A DNA stretch of 64,000 nt from Bugula neritina (GCA_964035545.1 OZ037765.1:62001-126000), one strand, 5' to 3'; counted from the stretch's first letter, positions 20,931-38,194 are shown. A program made the numbers and translations. Notes: generated from the letters alone by a model not told the origin.

Positions 20931-22794
20931 AAGAAATATTACATAACTTCAGAATGCGTATTTCAGTAAAATTACATTATGTTGAGCTTTAACAGTAATT
21001 ACCATACTTAGGCATTAGCAAGCTAACTTACTTAACTATAATTACAGAATTAAGAATGATACGCAACAGTATTTATAATATACTGTTGCACGCTGTTATT
21101 TCAAAACTAAAAGAGGGTGAAAATCCATTACAGTGTTATTTACATGGTTGAAAATAAACCCTCATTAGCAGTAACAAGGCACATCAAGAAAACTCTCTTG
21201 ACTGTGACTGACTAAGCTTTCTAGGCTTATCTCAAAGTTGGCAAATGTTCCTGAAACTGATGTCTATAATAATTCCAACTTTAGTTCTCCAGGTAAACTA
21301 GATTGATTAGATATGTAGCAAACGTGACCTAATGGAAGATTAAATTACTTTCTGAATCATATGATAATGAACATAGTTTTCAACCCATTCTAAGCCTTAC
21401 AATGAGTTGGCTTAGTGAAAAGATATATAGATGATTAGTAAATATCTGAAACAGCAGCTAGCTAAATAACATGATTTAAATTGCTATGGAAGGAGCTGCG
21501 CTTTAGCATAGGCCATAGTAATTCAAAGTCTTTACATCTTGTAACTAGCAGCCACAATCTTTACCTTGCAACAAACTTGATTAAATCTATCCAAATGGCC
21601 TGTTCCCACACTTGGCATACAGCTTTACAACATACAGCTTTACAACATACAGCTTTACAACATGCAGTTTTACAACATGCAGCTTTACAACATGCAGTTT
21701 TACAACATACAGCCTCAGTGGAGTTTTGCCTGTACATGTTGTGGTTTCATTCATTTGACGTCTCCTTGCATTGAATGAAAAATCCATTCCATAACTAAAA
21801 GTATGGATATATGTTATAGAGAAGAAAACCTAAATGGTTGGGTAGAAATAATTTGATTCTGTTTTTATGTAGATCCTCAAGTGTAACTGCAGTATATATA
21901 GTAACTACAGCATATATATAGTAACTACAACATATATATATTAACTGTAGTATATATAGTAACTACAGCATATATATAGTAACTACAGCATATATATAGT
22001 AACTACAGTATATATATAGTAACTACAGCATATATATAGTAACTACAGCATATATATATAGTAACTACAGTATATATATAGTAACTACAGCATATATATA
22101 GTAACTACAGCATATATATAGTAACTACAGCATATATATAGTAACTACAACATATATAGTAACTACAGTATATATATAGTAACTACAACATATATATAGT
22201 AACTAGAGCATATATATAGTAACTACAGTACATATATATAGTAACTACAGCATATATATAGTAACTACAGTATATATATAGTAACTACAACATATATATA
22301 GTAACTACAGTATATACATATAGTAACTACAGCATATATAGTAACTAAAACATGTCAAGTCTCGCTCCATATGCAATATATTGTGAATGATTTATTATCA
22401 AGAACACAATTTATGTAATATTATGCATATAGTATAATGTGTATATTATAATGTATTTAATATAATGCATATAATATAATGTGTATAATATAATGCATAT
22501 ATTATAATACATATAATATAATGTTTATGATATAAAACAAACTACATAAAACAAGAAAACCACCCCATGACCAAATAGCTAAAACAAAATAGTAAAACTA
22601 GTAGCCATAAAAGAATAAGAAATAACCAATCAAATGTCGCTGAGCAAACTTCTAAAATGGAGAGAAGAAATGAACTGAATGAAGGTTTGAGTCAGAGTTG
22701 AACAGTCAGTTTATCCTGATGGAAGAATACAACACAAAGTGAGATGTGTTGATTATGAGTTGTCTTCACATAGTGATACACCTAGCAGAGAGTT
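20931..22794. other. Intergenic DNA between the LTR and P4HA copy B
   Basis: No gene recognised. It holds a 15-bp repeat (acagctttacaacat, 21618-21714) and a 20-bp array (21884-22350). From about 22380 it is the 3' flank shared with copy A. Confidence 0.55.
21884..22352. repeat. 20-bp minisatellite, intergenic
   Basis: About 22 copies of agtaactacagcatatatat with one or two extra ta steps in some units. It ends about 30 bases before the duplication's left edge. Confidence 0.92.
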
Positions 22795-29068
<6,274 letters not shown>

Positions 29069-29214
29069 TATGTCTACAATAAGCTTACATACTGTAATAT
29101 ATTCATTATACTATCATATACCTTACGTACTGTAATATATTCATTATACTATCCTATATCTTACATACTGTAATATATTCATTATACTATCCTATATCTT
29201 ACATACTGTAATAT

Positions 29215-29620
29215 AATAAAATTAAGTGGGGAGCATAACTTGAATATAGCAAGAACAAGAGGTGTTGGTAGTTCCAAGTGTATAAATATTTATTGCATGA
29301 TGGATGCTTTAATAGGTAGTCTGTATCAGGGAGCTTCAGTAGTAGACTGATTCTTAACTGCGAGCTCGCCTGCTTTTATACACAAAAAGTTTCTTTGTTC
29401 TCATTCTGTCCGAAAGTCGAAGCCCGATTGTCGGCTTTTCCGATAATCGGAACTTGGTTCGATTATCGGAGCCTGATAATCGGCAGTGCCGACTTTCGGA
29501 CAGGATGGAATTACACAATCGCGAGTTACATAAATTATAAAAATTAGATACAAGAATAGATAATTCTACTATGATAAAGGTATAAGAATAGATAACTACA
29601 ACATTCGCCTTTCCACCACA
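29215..29620 (-). mobile_element. Probable LTR fragment next to the Ty3/gypsy element
   Basis: It breaks the 36 to 40-bp array at about 29215. Minus strand: TATA-like tgtataaaagc (29373-29383), agtctactactgaagctc, and a poly(A) signal aataaa (29289-29294). Upstream is a palindromic block (about 29406-29512) with gtccgaaagtcg and its complement cgactttcggac at the ends. The minus-strand start tgtggtgg equals the first eight bases of the adjacent gypsy LTR, which suggests related families. The far end is not defined and no internal coding region is attached. Confidence 0.5.
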
Positions 29621-29624
29621 ATAT
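29621..29624. other. Target-site duplication (atat) of the gypsy element, left
   Basis: The four bases atat flank the element here and again at 37127-37130. A 5-bp version (aatat) is possible because the LTR ends in a. Confidence 0.7.
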
Positions 29625-29930
29625 TGTTATAGTTTTCAGATTTAGGGTTGATGTGCTATCCAGAGAGTCTATTTATCTATTATAGAACTGCACCAGGCTA
29701 AGTCGAGTGAACGAGTATATTTTATACACAACTATACATTATAAAAACACGATACATTATTTCAAACAAGTTACACATCTAATCTATTTCACACTCTAGC
29801 TTCGACTGAGTTAGCAGCGGGAAACTACAATTGCTGCTAACTATCAACTACGCTAATTGGCTATCCATTGTTCCGGGTCAATTACGCGACCCTACATGTC
29901 GTGCTGCTGGTAGTTCCACGAACCACCACA
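29625..29930 (-). repeat. 3' LTR of the gypsy element
   Basis: 306 bp, minus-strand ends tgtggtggttcg and aactataaca. A TATA-like gtataaaatatac lies at about 29716-29728. By eye identical to 36821-37126. Confidence 0.95.
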
Positions 29931-29942
29931 CCGCCCCCACCA
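29931..29942 (-). other. Polypurine tract of the gypsy element
   Basis: Minus strand tggtgggggcgg directly before the 3' LTR, the position where plus-strand DNA synthesis is primed. It is only moderately purine-rich (two T, one C). Confidence 0.6.
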
Positions 29943-30217
29943 GCAGAAAGCCATCTTTCTGATATATATATATAAAAAAAACATTCAATAGTAATTGCGT
30001 ACATCAGTGGACAAAATAATACATAATATACAGGAAGAGACACAATAATAGGCAGAGTCATTTAACGATCCGTTGCATACAATTGGCCAGCTGTAGATAG
30101 ACGAGGAATACGAGCTAGCTGTGGTATTAGACAAGGAATAACCTGTCTAGCAGTTAAGCATTTGCACGATCTTGGCTTCTCCCAAGAGGCGGAGTTGGAG
30201 TACTCAGGGTAGTCTAA

Positions 30218-31294
30218 CTAAAGTCCTTGTTGGGCACGCCGGTGCTTGGCTTGGCATGTACGCAGTTTCCGTTTCACACGGCATACGGATCCCTTTAGCT
30301 GGAAGAGTCCTGTGGTAGTGTTAAGTAGATCTGGTGCCAGCTGGGTGAACTCTTCTTGTAATCGTAGGAGGCGTTCTTCTACTGTGGCTAGTCGTACTGG
30401 GTCTGGGGACGGTGTCCGTCTGCGGCGTAAGGGTGGACTGGGGGACCTGGTCCGTCTCTTCGCCGGGGTAGGGGAGATCTCTCCTTCTTCTGGATATGTA
30501 GTTTCCTCGGGGGTGTATGTAATTGGAGGGCGGTCAGACACCAACGGGGATTGTTGGCGGGCATTGTCTAACACACGTTGGAACCCCGAGGATAGAACGG
30601 CTAATAGCATGGCCTTCTTTACCAGAGGTCGTATACATGTGATGAACTCCGGGTACAGCTTAGCGTCGACCACATAGTTTTCTCCAGGGAAACAGCCCGC
30701 CGCTCTGTGTCTGGTGACGGGGTAGGGATACACATCATTGTACCCGCAGGGGCAGAAGGTCAGTAGGAGATGGGCATTGACGTGTAGTTTAAGGGAGCGG
30801 TGAGAGGCGCAATCTTCACCACAGATCTGGCATCTCGTCCGTCCTCTGGACCCCCAGGCTGTTTCTATTTCTTCTTCGGTTTGTGGAGACACCCACCGCC
30901 AACGGCGGCGTAGTGGCTCAGGCCGGTCACCACTAGCATGGTCCTCCGGATACGGAGCGGGAAGTGTTCTATCCCGTACCCTGGTTGTAGCGGGTCGAGT
31001 GTAATCTGAAAAAGTTTCAACTGTGTTAGTACAGTACACTGCCGTGTTGTCAGCTTGAACAGCTTGGCAACTCCTAATTCAGTTACCTCGTAGAGATTAA
31101 TGATAGTGAATAGTCAGATAGAACCGTATTGCAATGAGATTATAAAAATCTCTAAGTCAAACTGAGTTCTTACTACGGTATTTCACTAACCTATCTCCAG
31201 CTCGATTGACTCAGTGAGTCAGAGCTGAGCGATGCAATCTAGTTTCGTATTAAGATATAGTTAACTCACCCCACGATCTGTTGTCGTAAGACAT
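30218..31294 (-). CDS. Gypsy ORF3: zinc-finger protein, probably spliced
   Basis: Extra ORF after pol, in the place where env lies in some elements. It is not envelope-like: I see no signal peptide or membrane segment. It has a C2H2 finger (CQICGEDC...HVNAH, spacing CX2CX12HX3H), a second finger-like CPCG...HRAAGC (CXCX12HX4C), an RS-rich stretch (RRTRSPSPPLRRRRTPSP), a predicted coiled coil (VEERLLRLQEEF) and a basic C-terminus. An unspliced ORF could start at 31039, but a good intron is visible: donor gg/gtgagt with GT at 31269-31268 and acceptor tttttcag ending at 31006. Splicing joins an ATG at 31294, 24 bases after the pol stop, in frame to the ORF as an eight-codon leader. I therefore prefer CDS 31270-31294 plus 30218-31005. 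Function unknown; nucleic-acid or capsid binding is a guess. Confidence 0.7.
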
Positions 31295-31318
31295 ACTGAA
31301 TATGTGAAATGGTTTGAA

Positions 31319-34300
31319 CTACTGCTTAGAAACACGTCTACTCCTGACTGCATCAGCGTATGAAAAGATCGAGCAACGTGGTTGGGGTGCGTGATTAAGA
31401 CTTTGTGCACCCGGCGGATGAATTTTATTTCTATTTCCGCCGATGTAAAAGTTGATATTTCCGTGGTGTTGACAACTCCCACATTTGCTCGATTCTTTTC
31501 TCGTACGGCTTTCCCCTAGACTTTCATGCGTGCCGCTTTTAACGCAGTCACATACGAAGTCCTTCAAGTATGCGGGGGGTTGCCTCGTACGCTGTCCCCT
31601 TCCTAGGGGGGGTGACACGCTTGCCGGTTCGTTAGTAGGGGCCTCTAATGGCGTCTCTACTTCACCGTCAGCGGTCACCTCTTCTTGTTCTCCGGATGGA
31701 GCCCCTCCCTCCGTGGGGGTTTGCACTTCCGGAACCGGCTCGGTTTCTGGAAGTGATGGAATTAGACTTGGTGGTGGCGGACACGCTTCTGTTGGTAGAA
31801 GCTGCCGCTCCTCTCTCACCAAGTTTTCTTCCCGCGGTATGACCACTTCGTATTCAGGTCCATGCCGCCGTCGCCCGCGCGTTGTTGTCTGCCTCCTGGG
31901 CTCTAACAACGGGGGGGCTTCTCCCACTCCGCCGGGGCTAGCCCAATACGGTTTCAAGCGAGACTCATTCTGGATAGATACCTGTCCTGAGCGCTCGATC
32001 TTGTACGTATGATTGGGCATAGCCTCGACGACCACGTAGGGGCCTACGAACTTAGGCTTCAGCTTATCAGCCTGTCCGCGGCGCCTACGGTAATTGACCA
32101 TCCACACCTTATCTCCCCTTTGATAGAGAGGGGGTTCATCGGAATCTTCGTGCCGCACCTTCCACTGCTGTTGACGCAGTATATCGTGTGCGGCCTTCAT
32201 CCGTTCCACTAGTTCACTGGCATACTCGTGAACCGAGTTATCTTGCTCTGGAACGTGATAGGTGATATGGTCAGGGACACGAGTCTCTCTCCCGAGCATC
32301 AAGAGGTTTGGGGTCTCACCAGTACTGGTGTGTGGGGTGCTACGATATGCACGCATGACTTGCGGCAACACCGTATCCCATTCCTCTTGACCTCGTCCAA
32401 GGAGGAGACTCCGGAGCGCATCACCTAGCATCCGGTTGTTGCGCTCCACCACCCCGTTACCTTGAGGGTGGTAGGGGGTGGTCCTGCTCTGATTTACTCC
32501 CCAGAGGTGGCAAAGGTCGCTCATCAGTTGAGACTGGAATTGAGCGCCTTGATCAGAGTGTATCTGTTCGGGAAGCCCAAAATAACAGAATACATGTTGG
32601 TCTAGTGCCCTGGCCACTGTTGGGGCTGATGCATCTGGGATAGCCAGAGCATCCGCCCACCTAGTAAAGTGGTCGGTTAGTACTAGGATCCAATTATTGC
32701 CTCTGGGGGTCAGGGGCATGGGTCCGACCAGGTCTACAGCGACTACTTGCCAGGGCCTGCCAGCATATAGCCTCCGCCGTCCTGCTTCACCAGGGGGGCG
32801 GCTATGCTTACTGGCCTGGCAGATCTCACACTGTTTGACTCTGAGCCGGACGTCACGCTCCATCTGCGGCCAATACCACCGGAGTCGTAATTTGGACATC
32901 ACTCGCTTGACCCCTGCGTGGGCCTGCTTGTGAGTATCCCAAATCAACTCACGGCGGATGGCTGTGGGGCAGACTACCCTCTTCCTTTCCGGGTGTCTGC
33001 CGCTGGCAGCTAGAGAGATGGTTAGCAACCCATCCTGCCCGATCCGCAGCGAGTCCCAACGCTGACAGTATAGCCGGAACTCGGCGCATCCCTGTCTTAT
33101 GCGTTCCTCGCTGGGTCGTCGCCCTTCCCGTTTGGCCCGGTATATGTCTGCCACGACTCCAGGCAGTTCTTCTTGGAGCTTCTTCAGCTCTCGAACATTA
33201 CCGGCCAGTACAGGGTTGGCGCGGAGGTTTTGCACATCCTCCGGGGACTCATCAACTCTTTGCCTGAGTTGACCTTGATCCCAGTCAAACGGTGCTCCGT
33301 GATGAGCCAGCGTCTCCAACTCGCATCGTGGGGGACCTCCATCCCTCCTCTCGATGTTGAGACACTGTTTGCAACCTCCGTCAGGTCGGCGACTCAACCC
33401 ATCCGCATTGCTGTGTCTCTTGCCCGGCCGGTGTTCGATCCGGTACGAGAATTCAGCTAGGATTTCGAGCCACCGGGCGACCTGACTAGAGGGCTCTGCT
33501 CTCCTGCACAACCAGATCAGCGAGGCATGATCCGTACGCAGCCGGAACTTCCTGCCATATAGGTATGGTCTGAAGTGCTTCACTGACTTGATTACTGCCA
33601 GCAGCTCCTTGCGGGTAGTGCAGTAATTTCGTTCAGCGGGAGAGAGAGACTTGCTGTAGTAGGCTACTACTACTTCTCGGCCTTCCTGCACTTGTGACAG
33701 CACAGCGCCAACATTCTGGTCACTGGCGTCCGTGTCTAGGATGTACTCCAGAGTGGGGTCTGGGTAGGCCAAGATGGGCGCCGTTAGGAGGCAGCCCTTG
33801 AGGCGGTCGAACGCTTCTTGTTCGACTGGAGTCCACTGCCACGTCACTCCCTTTGCGGTAAGCCGGTTTAACGGCTGGGCTATGCCCGCAAAGTCTGGTA
33901 TGTATTGCCTGTAATACCCTACCAGCCCCAAGAAAGCCCGGAGTCCGGTCAAGTCTTGGAGGGTGACCCAGTCTTCTACTGCCCGTACCTTCTCGGGATC
34001 CGTTGCCACGCCGTTTCGACCGACAACGTGCCCCAGGTACTTGACCTCCGGCTGCAACAGAGCGCACTTGGAAGGTTTGAGCTTAAGACCGGCACCTCGG
34101 AGTCTCTCGAAAACCTCCTGCAGACGACTGACATGTGTCTCGAAGTCTGGAGAGATTACGATGACATCATCGAGGTAGACCAGCAGTGTCTTCCAATGGA
34201 GTCCGCTAAGGACTTGTTCCATCAGCCTCTGGAAGGTGGCTGGGGCGGAGGTTAACCCGAAGGGCAGCACCTTCCACTTCCACAAACCGTCCCGTGTGAT

Positions 34301-35947
34301 AAACGCCGCTTTCTCTTGGGCGTCGGGACTCAGAGGAACCTGCCAATAGCCGCTTAGCAAGTCTAACGTACTGAAGTACTTGCTGCCGGCTAGGGCGTCC
34401 AATGACTCGTCAATACGAGGTAGAGGGTAGGCGTCCTGTATGGTTACGCTATTGAGTTTGCGGTAGTCCACACAGAACCGCCAACTGCCGTCTTTCTTCC
34501 GGACCAGTACGACTGGCGAGCTCCACGCACTATGGGCGGGCTCTATCAGTCCCCGGTCCAGAAGATCCCGTACTTGTCGGCTAACCTCCTTCTCTTTCTC
34601 CGGCCCCAGCCTGCGCGTGGGCTGCCGGACAGGGACTGTCCCTGCAGTCAGCGGTATTTCGTGTCTGACAATTCCAGTCAGTCCCACGTCATGCTCTCCG
34701 CTGCTGAACACATCACCGTAGTCGCGTAGTAACTTGGCCATAGCTTGGCGTTCTCTGTTACTCGCGCAGCCGCCACTGGCTGTTTCGTATAACTCCCGGA
34801 GATGTGTTGGGACTGCCCCTCGTCCCTGAATAGGGTGTCGAGGGGGTGCCTCCGTCGCGTCACCCAGCGACGGGCCTACGTCTCCCTCCTGAACAGAGTG
34901 AAAACGGCCCAGCATCGACCCAGCCGGGAGCTTGATAGGCTCGGTAAAGGGGTTGACGCACTGCACTAAGATCTCCCCTTGCTCAGTCAGCTGATTCAGA
35001 CTGCTGGCAAGTTGGATCTTTTCGTGCGCGCCTTCAACCACCCCGAGTCCAGAGATCTGGCTACTATTCACCCTGCAGTGAATGGTAGCCCGGGAGCGGC
35101 CTGGTATGGTACGGTTGCGTACCACTTGCACACCTCCCACTAAAGGGCAGCCGAACTTGTCGACGCAGGCGAGTTCCCGCCCGGACATCATCATTGCAGA
35201 TCTGCTAAAATCTATGTGACATCCGTGCCGTTTAAGGAACGGCATCCCGAGGATAGCATCCTCCTTGAGCTGACTGACGATGAACGTCTCTTGGATCGTT
35301 TGATCGCGGACTCGTCCCGTCAGCTCAATTATACCATAGAAGGGAAGGCACGACCCGTCAGCTAGGGTGCCGTATTCCCCTTCGTATGCTTCCATCTCGC
35401 CCCTGACCCTGGCACTGAGGGTGTCGAAGAGTTGGCGGCTTAAGAGGTTTGTGGTACAGCCCGAATCAATGAGAAAAGTAACAGCTTTGCCTTCCAGTTT
35501 ACCGGGCAAGAAATAGCTGTTCCCATGGGGCTGCACCTGAACTCTCCCTTCAGGCCTTACTCTCGCAGGGAGTACCTCCCTCGCTTTGGGTCGCGAAGGA
35601 GGTCTCTTGGGGCGGTGATAGGTAGGCCTCGGGGGTGCCGAGGTTAGATTCTCAGCTACCTTTGTGTGCTCCCATCCAGATTCTTGGACTTGTAGCCCTG
35701 TGAATCTGTTGTGAAGGGGCATAGAAAAGGCAGCCGCGGGGCGAAGCCCCTTGCTGGTCCGTCGTGGCTGTTGCCACTGTTGGTTGCCAGTACGCGGTAC
35801 CCGTCTGGGTGACCTGCGTTTCTTCTTCCCTAGAGGTTTCGTCGGCCCGCCGAAGGTGGGAACATCTGCGGGCCGCGGTAGTTTAACCCCTGATTTAGGA
35901 AGGGACAATATCGGCGGAAATGTCCTTGATTTCCGCACTCCCAGCAA
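31319..35947 (-). CDS. pol: Gypsy pol polyprotein (protease, RT, RNase H, integrase)
   Basis: About 1542 codons, intact. In order: aspartic protease (LIDSGCTTNLLS, near residue 161), reverse transcriptase (VLPFGLTSAPATFQ, then YLDD at 591-594), RNase H (ILDTDASDQNVGAVL, near 736), integrase zinc-binding region (HKQAHAGVKR, CEICQASK), DDE core (AVDLVGPMP, IHSDQGAQFQS, HPQGNGVVERNNR) and a C-terminal GPY/F-like module (KFVGPYVVVE). The ORF overlaps gag by about 118 nt in the -1 frame relative to gag, so expression by -1 frameshifting is likely. The first residues shown are therefore probably not a true start. A proline-rich tail follows the integrase; I see no chromodomain. Confidence 0.96.
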   Translation of the reverse strand: MLGVRKSRTFPPILSLPKSGVKLPRPADVPTFGGPTKPLGKKKRRSPRRVPRTGNQQWQQPRRTSKGLRPAAAFSMPLHNRFTGLQVQESGWEHTKVAENLTSAPPRPTYHRPKRPPSRPKAREVLPARVRPEGRVQVQPHGNSYFLPGKLEGKAVTFLIDSGCTTNLLSRQLFDTLSARVRGEMEAYEGEYGTLADGSCLPFYGIIELTGRVRDQTIQETFIVSQLKEDAILGMPFLKRHGCHIDFSRSAMMMSGRELACVDKFGCPLVGGVQVVRNRTIPGRSRATIHCRVNSSQISGLGVVEGAHEKIQLASSLNQLTEQGEILVQCVNPFTEPIKLPAGSMLGRFHSVQEGDVGPSLGDATEAPPRHPIQGRGAVPTHLRELYETASGGCASNRERQAMAKLLRDYGDVFSSGEHDVGLTGIVRHEIPLTAGTVPVRQPTRRLGPEKEKEVSRQVRDLLDRGLIEPAHSAWSSPVVLVRKKDGSWRFCVDYRKLNSVTIQDAYPLPRIDESLDALAGSKYFSTLDLLSGYWQVPLSPDAQEKAAFITRDGLWKWKVLPFGLTSAPATFQRLMEQVLSGLHWKTLLVYLDDVIVISPDFETHVSRLQEVFERLRGAGLKLKPSKCALLQPEVKYLGHVVGRNGVATDPEKVRAVEDWVTLQDLTGLRAFLGLVGYYRQYIPDFAGIAQPLNRLTAKGVTWQWTPVEQEAFDRLKGCLLTAPILAYPDPTLEYILDTDASDQNVGAVLSQVQEGREVVVAYYSKSLSPAERNYCTTRKELLAVIKSVKHFRPYLYGRKFRLRTDHASLIWLCRRAEPSSQVARWLEILAEFSYRIEHRPGKRHSNADGLSRRPDGGCKQCLNIERRDGGPPRCELETLAHHGAPFDWDQGQLRQRVDESPEDVQNLRANPVLAGNVRELKKLQEELPGVVADIYRAKREGRRPSEERIRQGCAEFRLYCQRWDSLRIGQDGLLTISLAASGRHPERKRVVCPTAIRRELIWDTHKQAHAGVKRVMSKLRLRWYWPQMERDVRLRVKQCEICQASKHSRPPGEAGRRRLYAGRPWQVVAVDLVGPMPLTPRGNNWILVLTDHFTRWADALAIPDASAPTVARALDQHVFCYFGLPEQIHSDQGAQFQSQLMSDLCHLWGVNQSRTTPYHPQGNGVVERNNRMLGDALRSLLLGRGQEEWDTVLPQVMRAYRSTPHTSTGETPNLLMLGRETRVPDHITYHVPEQDNSVHEYASELVERMKAAHDILRQQQWKVRHEDSDEPPLYQRGDKVWMVNYRRRRGQADKLKPKFVGPYVVVEAMPNHTYKIERSGQVSIQNESRLKPYWASPGGVGEAPPLLEPRRQTTTRGRRRHGPEYEVVIPREENLVREERQLLPTEACPPPPSLIPSLPETEPVPEVQTPTEGGAPSGEQEEVTADGEVETPLEAPTNEPASVSPPLGRGQRTRQPPAYLKDFVCDCVKSGTHESLGESRTRKESSKCGSCQHHGNINFYIGGNRNKIHPPGAQSLNHAPQPRCSIFSYADAVRSRRVSKQ

Positions 35948-36789
35948 AAACTGACTGTTTCTCCCTGTGGCGGCGCCGATGGCCGCATGGGCTCAGGGGC
36001 GGTACTCACTGGGTTTTGTGGTGTCAGTGTTGCTATCAGCTTGGCTAGCATGTCCGTCAGTTGAGTGACTTTTGATGCCGTCGCCAACTGGGACACGGCA
36101 GCCGCGGCGGGGGTTTCCTCCCCTTGTCCCGCGGCCGTGTCTGCGCGGTCTATCTCCACTTGGCGGGAGCTTCCGCGACTTTTATGCATTTGGTTAGCTA
36201 GGAGGTAAGCTTCCCCCTCAGTCAGAGCATCTTCAACGGTGGTGACTCCCCTAGCTAGAAACTGGTGGTGGAGACCCAGGTCGTCGACAGATGCTATGAA
36301 AGCGTCGAGGGTGTACCTCTCGCGGTTGACTGGGGGCAAGTCGCTGTACGCGATCTGTGCCAGCTTCATGACCGCGGCGGCATGCTCCCGCAGCGGGGTG
36401 CGGGGATCACGCCGCAACCTCTGTAATCGGGCCCTGGCATCTGTAGCCGAGAGGCCAAAGCGGGCCCGCAGAGAAGCAAAGATATTATCAATGTCTACGC
36501 CCAGCCCATAGGGCTTGGCTTTGTCCATCAATGCCATTCTAAGCTTCAGCAGGGCCACCCTAGGGGGCCACTGAGCGACGTCCATTACGTCGCTAAACTC
36601 TTGGATAAATTGTTCCACCTCCTCTTCACCCGTGAAGGTGGGCGCCTTTAACCTGTAGCGGTCTTCAGCTAGTTCTCGCGGAACCCTTCGCTCTTCTACT
36701 ACATGGTTAACAGGCATTGTCTCTACAGCATTGTCTCTACGCTCACCTTCGATTGCCGGTGGTTGAGTTCCAGCATTTGCAGTCTCCAT
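35830..36789 (-). CDS. gag: Gypsy gag protein
   Basis: 319 codons from ATG 36789, 14 bases after the primer binding site. The central part (APTFTGEEEVEQFIQEF, RARFGLSATDARARL) is of the Ty3/gypsy capsid type. Near residue 288 is a zinc knuckle CWECGNQGHFRRYC (CX2CX4HX4C) for RNA binding. It forms the virus-like particle shell. The end overlaps the start of pol. Confidence 0.93.
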   Translation of the reverse strand: METANAGTQPPAIEGERRDNAVETMPVNHVVEERRVPRELAEDRYRLKAPTFTGEEEVEQFIQEFSDVMDVAQWPPRVALLKLRMALMDKAKPYGLGVDIDNIFASLRARFGLSATDARARLQRLRRDPRTPLREHAAAVMKLAQIAYSDLPPVNRERYTLDAFIASVDDLGLHHQFLARGVTTVEDALTEGEAYLLANQMHKSRGSSRQVEIDRADTAAGQGEETPAAAAVSQLATASKVTQLTDMLAKLIATLTPQNPVSTAPEPMRPSAPPQGETVSFCWECGNQGHFRRYCPFLNQGLNYRGPQMFPPSAGRRNL

Positions 36790-36802
36790 CTTGGATGCAC
36801 TA

Positions 36803-36819
36803 TCCCACTGCTGCCACCA
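36803..36819 (-). other. Primer binding site, probably tRNA-Leu
   Basis: Minus strand tggtggcagcagtggga, one base inside the 5' LTR. It is complementary to a 3' end tcccactgctgccacca, which from memory resembles leucine tRNAs ending in ...cccaccgctgcca plus CCA. The tRNA identity is an inference. Confidence 0.65.
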
Positions 36820-36820
36820 C

Positions 36821-37126
36821 TGTTATAGTTTTCAGATTTAGGGTTGATGTGCTATCCAGAGAGTCTATTTATCTATTATAGAACTGCACCAGGCTAAGTC
36901 GAGTGAACGAGTATATTTTATACACAACTATACATTATAAAAACACGATACATTATTTCAAACAAGTTACACATCTAATCTATTTCACACTCTAGCTTCG
37001 ACTGAGTTAGCAGCGGGAAACTACAATTGCTGCTAACTATCAACTACGCTAATTGGCTATCCATTGTTCCGGGTCAATTACGCGACCCTACATGTCGTGC
37101 TGCTGGTAGTTCCACGAACCACCACA
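36821..37126 (-). repeat. 5' LTR of the gypsy element
   Basis: 306 bp, by eye identical to the 3' LTR. TATA-like gtataaaatatac at about 36912-36924. Followed on the plus strand by the target duplication atat (37127-37130). Confidence 0.95.
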
Positions 37127-38194
37127 ATATTCAATAGTGTTGGTATTACTATCATTAGAGCAAAATACTTGGGTTTAAAACAAGATTGAGATAAAGATAG
37201 GTGCATGCCCGTTAAGGTAATAGTGTGTATTGCTATAACTGTATTATTTTTAGCTTTAGACATTCATATTGATTTTGATATTCCGTTTCATATTCATATT
37301 GATATTTATATTACTACTGAGATCAGATGTTACTGTTAGGCCTACTCCCACTCTCGTTTTTAGCATTAGCCAATAATTTGTAAAAATAATACTTTACTCA
37401 AAATTAAAAGTGCACCAATAGTTATACTTATAATTATACTTATAGTTATTGTAAATGAAATACTCAAAGTCAAATACTCATACTGAAATAGTAAAACTTA
37501 AACATAAAGTTAATGTAAATCGAATTTTAATCATGAGTGTTATTATAAATTATAACATCAATATAATAATTCATATGTATGATATTTTTATTTCATCTAA
37601 ATTAATCATTATTAAAACTAAATGATGGAGTAAGATTTTTGTTCACTACTTCATTCATTGAAATTTAAATTTAGCCGTCAATATGTCCAGTAAAAACTTA
37701 CGCGGTAAGGTCCGGTCGCCTGGAGATATAAAGCCAAGCGTCAGATTCTAGTCAGTTTTAAAACAGCTGGTCTCAAACGTCGGACGCTTCGCAATAACGC
37801 CCGAATAATGTAACACTGAATTCAAACGATTTGAATTTCATCGCACTCCTAATGTACAGAGCGCGATCTATTTGAACTTTAACCCTTTGCGATAACGCCA
37901 CCTAAACAAACACGCGCGCGCGCACAAACACGCATGCATAAACAATCTATCTCGGCGGCGTCCTAACTTTATATAATTATATTATATAATATCGACCTTT
38001 CATTCTTAGTTTTGTGACATTTCATATTGAGTATTTACATACGAAGCTATTTGCAATACAATACGTCTTAAATTTTAACCATTGCATTTTGTCTATATCT
38101 TATCTAATATTATCATTGAAACATAATGAAATGATAAATTTTATATAAGTTACAGGTCTTCATAAAATATGTTTGCATGAAACAAATATATACA

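Larger units (their letters stand above)
29625..37126 (-). mobile_element. Complete Ty3/gypsy LTR retrotransposon
   Basis: 7.5-kb element on the minus strand with 306-bp LTRs (5' LTR 36821-37126, 3' LTR 29625-29930) that look identical base for base, TG...CA ends, a 4-bp target duplication, a tRNA primer site, a purine-rich tract, gag (35830-36789), pol (31319-35947) and an extra ORF3 (30218-31294). All ORFs are intact, so the copy is young and may be active. The element is much more GC-rich than its surroundings. Domain order protease-RT-RNase H-integrase defines the Ty3/gypsy superfamily. Confidence 0.97.

Noticed and set aside
30218-31039. ORF3 as an envelope gene, making the element an endogenous retrovirus
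   Set aside because: No signal peptide, membrane anchor or cleavage site is seen; the protein is a cytosolic or nuclear-looking zinc-finger protein.
31485-34729. Several plus-strand ORFs of 60 to 175 codons across the gypsy pol
   Set aside because: They are antisense shadows of the GC-rich pol ORF and show no domain or start context.
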